64,000 bases of DNA from contig JAEYWK010000201.1 in NCBI GenBank assembly GCA_023431345.1, positions 1-64,000 of the forward strand, written 5' to 3'. Under the pieces are notes generated by a model that was not told the origin of the DNA, made no database searches, and saw only the letters and a list, made by a program, of their open reading frames with translations. The DNA is from Pseudomonadota bacterium (GTDB taxonomy: Bacteria; Myxococcota_A; Polyangia; Polyangiales; Polyangiaceae). Position numbers and translations under genes: made by a program. The first letter of the stretch is position 1. Every line of letters starts with the position of its first letter. This document shows positions 60,849 to 64,000 of this stretch, piece by piece.

Positions 60849-61989
60849 AGCCGGACCGCGCGTGGTGTGCGTCGACGACGACCCTCAAGTATTGAGCGGC
60901 CTCTCGCTGCACTTGCGGCGCCGCTACGACGTAGAGACCGCCACCAGCGGCGCCGCCGCGCTGGAGCTCTTGGCGCGACAGCCGCCGGCCGCGGTCGTGA
61001 TCTCCGACATGCGCATGCCGGGCATGAACGGCGCGGAGCTGCTCACCAAGGCCAGCGTGAGCTACCCGACCACGACGCGCATCCTGCTCACCGGGCACGC
61101 CGAGGTCAACGCCGCCATCACCGCAGTCAACAGCGGACGCGTCTTCCGCTTCTTGGTGAAGCCCTGCCCCCCGGCGGAGCTGCTCGCCACCGTGGACGCC
61201 GCCGCCGAGCTCCACCGCAAGGCCGTCGGCGAACAAATGCTGCTCGAGCAGACGCTGCACGGCAGCATCAAGGCGCTGACCGAGGTCATGTCGATCAGCA
61301 ACCCCGTCGCGTTCGGCCGCGCCCAGCGCGTCAAGCAGCTCGTGACGGCGCTCGCCGACAAGCTTGAGCTGAGCGAGCGCTGGCAGGTGGAGGTCGCGGC
61401 GATGCTGTCCCAGCTCGCCACCTTCACTCTCCCTCCGGAGACGCTGGAAAAGATCCACTACGGGGCGGAGCTCAACGCCGACGAGCAAGCGATGCTGGAG
61501 TGCTCGCCCGACGTCACCGAGCAGCTGCTCGCCCATATTCCCCGGCTCGAGGCGGTACGCCAGATCTTGGCGAGCTACGGCCAGCCCTACGTCGCCCCGC
61601 AGCGAGAGCTCACGCCCGAGCAAGCCCGGCTCGCGCGCTGGACGGCCATGCTGCGCGTCGCGACCGATTTCGACACCCTCGAGGCGCAAGGCCTGAGCAG
61701 CGCCGTCGCCCTCACCACCCTGAAGGCGCACGCCGAGCAGTACGAGGCGCAGGTCTTTGCCGCGTTCCTGGCGATCGTCGGGCAGCGCCGCGACGGCGAC
61801 AAAGTGCGCGACATCTCGCTCACGGCGCTGCGCAGCGGCATGGTGCTCGCGGCTGACATCAAGATGGCGACGGGCACGCTGTTCGTGGCGCGCGGCTTCG
61901 AGGTCACGCCCGCGTTCTTGGAGCGGGTGAAGAACTTTCGTCCCGGCGCGGTGCGGGAGCCCATCAAGGTCGTGATCCGCGCCGCGTAG
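60838..61989 (+). CDS. Receiver protein with degenerate HD output domain
   Basis: The protein has 383 residues. An intact receiver ('VVCVDDDPQVLSGLSLHL', 'VVISDMRMPGMNGAELL', 'FLVKPCPP') is joined to a helical domain like RpfG HD-GYP ('TLHGSIKALTEVMSISNPVAFGRAQRVKQLVTALADKLEL'). The metal-binding HD of HD-GYP is replaced ('AAMLSQLATF' instead of 'AALLHDIGK') and no GYP loop is seen. It is therefore probably not a c-di-GMP phosphodiesterase. The GTG at 60838 overlaps the response regulator gene by 11 bases. Confidence 0.85.
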   Translation: MDNRAGPRVVCVDDDPQVLSGLSLHLRRRYDVETATSGAAALELLARQPPAAVVISDMRMPGMNGAELLTKASVSYPTTTRILLTGHAEVNAAITAVNSGRVFRFLVKPCPPAELLATVDAAAELHRKAVGEQMLLEQTLHGSIKALTEVMSISNPVAFGRAQRVKQLVTALADKLELSERWQVEVAAMLSQLATFTLPPETLEKIHYGAELNADEQAMLECSPDVTEQLLAHIPRLEAVRQILASYGQPYVAPQRELTPEQARLARWTAMLRVATDFDTLEAQGLSSAVALTTLKAHAEQYEAQVFAAFLAIVGQRRDGDKVRDISLTALRSGMVLAADIKMATGTLFVARGFEVTPAFLERVKNFRPGAVREPIKVVIRAA

Positions 61990-62060
61990 CGAGGGCCCCC
62001 GGGGTGGGGCGGCAGCGGCGTACCGATGCCGCGACCGAGCGGCCTAGGCTCGCCCCGACG

Positions 62061-62801
62061 TCACGCGCACAGCGCGAGGTAGCGGCGCACCGTCTCCGCC
62101 ATCCCCAGCTCCAGCGCGTCGGCGATCAGCGCATGGCCGATCGACACTTCGTCAATCGGACCAGCCTGCTGCACGAACGCTCCCAAGTTCTCGAGGTTCA
62201 AGTCGTGCCCGGCGTTCACGCCCAGCCCCGCGGCGCGGGCCGCCGCCGCCGCTCTGCCGTAAACGGCGACGGACTCCAGCGCGCGCCCGCTGGCGCAGGC
62301 CGCTGCGTACGGCTCGGTGTACAGCTCGACGCGATCGGCGCCCAGCTCGCGCGCGATCGGCATCATGTCGGCGACGGGATCGAGGAAGAGGCTGATGCGG
62401 CAGCCCAGCGCCTTCAGATCGGACACGACGTGAGCCAGGGCCGCCCGCGCCGCCGCGTCGAGCTCGATCAGGTTCCAGCCATGGTTGCTGGTGAAGGCCT
62501 CGCGCGCGTCGGGCACGAGCGTGGCCTGAGTGGGCGAGACGCGCTGGCAGTGCTCGAGCAGGCCGTGGAAGGGGTTGCCCTCGACGTTGTATTCCGCGGC
62601 CGGGTAGCTGCGAACGAGCTCGGCCAGCTCGATCACGTCGCCGGGGCGAATGTGACGCTGATCGGGCCGCGGGTGCACCGTGATGCCATGAGCGCCGGCC
62701 TCGAGGGCGAGGCGCGATAGCTTGACGATACTCGGAATCTCCAAGCTGCGCGTGTTGCGCAGCGTGGCCACCTTGTTGACGTTCACGGAGAGCTTGGTCA
62801 T
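62061..62801 (-). CDS. pdxJ: Pyridoxine 5'-phosphate synthase
   Basis: The protein has 246 residues (E. coli PdxJ 243). It condenses 3-amino-acetone phosphate with deoxyxylulose 5-phosphate in vitamin B6 synthesis. Motifs are 'KLSVNVNKVATLRNTR', 'EAGAHGITVHPRPDQRHIRPGDV', 'RISLFLDP', 'ELYTEPYA' and 'GLGVNAGHDLNLENL', 'EVSIGHALIADAL'. The 'VNVNK' start matches the Bacteroidetes-like subtype ('VNINK'). ATG 62801 was chosen over ATG 62828. Confidence 0.95.
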   Translation of the reverse strand: MTKLSVNVNKVATLRNTRSLEIPSIVKLSRLALEAGAHGITVHPRPDQRHIRPGDVIELAELVRSYPAAEYNVEGNPFHGLLEHCQRVSPTQATLVPDAREAFTSNHGWNLIELDAAARAALAHVVSDLKALGCRISLFLDPVADMMPIARELGADRVELYTEPYAAACASGRALESVAVYGRAAAAARAAGLGVNAGHDLNLENLGAFVQQAGPIDEVSIGHALIADALELGMAETVRRYLALCA

Positions 62802-62832
62802 GGCGCGTACGGCCGCGCAGCTTATCACCCTC

Positions 62833-63156
62833 TCACCAGCCGCCGAAACGCTGCACCACCACTCCCGTGAAGAAAGCCGTCAGAGCAGCCAGCGCGAGAG
62901 CGCTCGTGGCGAAGCGCTGGCGCCGCTCGCGCGGCAGCCGAAAAATCGCGGTGATGGCTGCCAGCACGCCCAGCACGGCCCCAAAAATCGCACCGTTTAG
63001 CATGGCGCCGATCTCCTCGAGGCCTTGCCCGCCGTGACCGAACAAGCGCGGGCCGATCAGCCCACCGAAGCAGAAGCCGATCACGATCCCGCCCACGACG
63101 AAGCCGAGCGCGCAGAACAGCTCCAGCAGAGCGATCGAGAGCTTCGAGGAATCCAT
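62833..63156 (-). CDS. Small membrane protein of unknown function (107 aa)
   Basis: The protein has three predicted helices: 'SIALLELFCALGFVVGGIVIGFCFGGLIG', 'AMLNGAIFGAVLGVLAAITAIF' and 'FATSALALAALTAFFTGVVVQRF'. The glycine-rich first helix and loop suggest a helix-packed membrane protein. No motif is known to me. ATG 63156 was chosen for the absence of coding-like sequence upstream. Confidence 0.6.
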   Translation of the reverse strand: MDSSKLSIALLELFCALGFVVGGIVIGFCFGGLIGPRLFGHGGQGLEEIGAMLNGAIFGAVLGVLAAITAIFRLPRERRQRFATSALALAALTAFFTGVVVQRFGGW

Positions 63157-63211
63157 CGCGTCCCACCCCGAGCTTAGCGCGCGCGGCGCGGCCCGCACCT
63201 CCCGAGGCGGC

Positions 63212-64000
63212 TCACGCGATTTCACCGTAGGCTTCGGCGGAAGCGCGCTCGGCTAGCACGAGCTCCTCACGTAGCAGCTCGACGACAGCGCGGATTCGCG
63301 ACACTCCCAGCGCTGACTTGGCGCACACCAGGTGCAGCGTGCCGAGCGCGTGCGGTCCCAAGTCGAGACCGAGCGGAACGAGCGGGCTGTCCTGATTGAA
63401 GCGATGACGCACCTTGGCGAGGAACATGGCGCCGACGCCCGCCTCCGCTGCGCGTCGCTGCACGGTGTAGTCGTCGGAGCTAAAAACCGGCTTGAAATGG
63501 GGGATCTGCGCGGCAAGCTGAGGGTTTGGCGGAAACTGCTCGAAGGGCGGCGCCCAGGCGATGAAGCCGATGTCGCCGAGCTTCGGGCACGGCGGCAGCC
63601 CCGCGACGTAGCTCTTGCTCGCGAAGGCGTCGTTCTTGTGAGTCAGCGCGAACACTTGCGTGAGGTCGCGCTGCGTGGGGGCGCGCATGCGCAGCGCGAT
63701 ATCGGCTTCACGTCGCGTCAGGTCGGCGTACTCGACGCGCGCGAGCACGGACAGCTCGATGTGAGGGTAGCGGTCACGCACGCGGCGCGCGAACGGCGCC
63801 AGGAAGTCGAACGCGATCGCCGGCGGCGCCGTGATCCGCACCACGCCGCTCGGCGCTGCCGGGGCGTGCTCGGCCGCCAGCGTAAGCTCGCCGGCCCACT
63901 CCGCCATGCGTCGCGCCGGCTCGAGCCAGCGTTCCCCCGCGGTCGTGAGCGACGTCCCCTCCACGCTGCGCTCGAACAAGGTGTAGCCGAGTCGCTCTTC
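63212..64000 (-). CDS. LysR-family regulator, 5' end outside the window
   Basis: The reading frame runs off the window end, so about 60 N-terminal residues with most of the HTH are missing. The visible start 'EERLGYTLFERS' is the end of a LysR HTH. The effector domain follows: 'GVVRITAPPAIAFDFLAPFARRVRDRYPHIELSVLARVEYADLTRREADIALRM', 'DDYTVQRRAAEAGVGAMFLAKV', typical of LysR. The target is not in the window. Confidence 0.9.
   Translation of the reverse strand, partial: EERLGYTLFERSVEGTSLTTAGERWLEPARRMAEWAGELTLAAEHAPAAPSGVVRITAPPAIAFDFLAPFARRVRDRYPHIELSVLARVEYADLTRREADIALRMRAPTQRDLTQVFALTHKNDAFASKSYVAGLPPCPKLGDIGFIAWAPPFEQFPPNPQLAAQIPHFKPVFSSDDYTVQRRAAEAGVGAMFLAKVRHRFNQDSPLVPLGLDLGPHALGTLHLVCAKSALGVSRIRAVVELLREELVLAERASAEAYGEIA

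Overview
The window is 64 kb of high-GC DNA that is almost fully coding. It looks like chromosome of a myxobacterium (Myxococcota), most like Sorangium/Polyangium relatives. The reasons are: many Ser/Thr kinases and kinase-like proteins with 'HRDVTP'-type loops, a MYXO-CTERM sorting tail, a CarF plasmalogen desaturase, PEGA and TPR proteins, Gly/Ser-rich 'GGAGG' lipoproteins, DUF4388, and a sigma-54 enhancer-binding protein (EBP). I see no rRNA, tRNA, CRISPR array, prophage or insertion sequence. Taxonomy is inferred from gene content only.

Layout. 1-3.0 kb: a small conserved protein, a Tat-exported DUF362 protein, and a secreted protein with a ferritin-like C-terminus. 3.0-12.1 kb: a signalling locus on the minus strand (EBP, MYXO-CTERM protein, Ser/Thr kinase, AAA/TPR protein, CBS/zinc-ribbon protein) with a divergent lipoprotein on the plus strand. 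12.2-16.7 kb: a predicted HTH protein, an OmpA/TSP3 porin-like protein, a dienelactone hydrolase and a lipoprotein. 16.7-20.6 kb: a SpoIVB-type S55 peptidase and a secreted propeller protein. 20.8-25.7 kb: small membrane protein, Cys/Gly-rich lipoprotein, YihY, YjbQ, MiaE and a GT2-like protein. 26-29.5 kb: nrdAB behind a promoter with two NrdR-box-like sites. 29.7-36.2 kb: envelope proteins, an SDR, DUF2277, an alkylglycerol-monooxygenase-like hydroxylase followed by CarF, a propeller lipoprotein and a phosphoesterase. 36.3-45.4 kb: 6-phosphogluconate dehydrogenase, a pseudokinase, DUF4388, cydAB, ahpCD, an acyl-CoA-binding protein and an M50 protease. 45.4-54.3 kb: WYL regulator with divergent epoxide-hydrolase-like gene, TspO-like membrane protein, SelO, IlvD and a HExxH lipoprotein. 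54.3-64 kb: DoxX/LysR pair, PEGA protein, Cys-repeat metzincin, a three-gene receiver/HDOD operon, PdxJ and a truncated LysR gene.

The most interesting structure is the 3-12 kb signalling locus. Upstream of the lipoprotein gene and upstream of the AAA/TPR gene I can read the same arrangement. Each has a GG-N10-GC sigma-54 promoter and two copies of a palindrome, GGTGCA-N6-TGCACC, spaced 23 bp centre to centre. The perfect copy lies 85 bp from the -12 element in both cases. The EBP gene sits between them and has a receiver domain without a phosphorylatable Asp. This suggests a self-contained sigma-54 regulon. A third sigma-54-like promoter precedes the MYXO-CTERM/kinase genes but lacks the palindromes. 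A second theme is ether-lipid metabolism: an AGMO-like gene (ether cleavage) directly precedes carF (plasmalogen synthesis).
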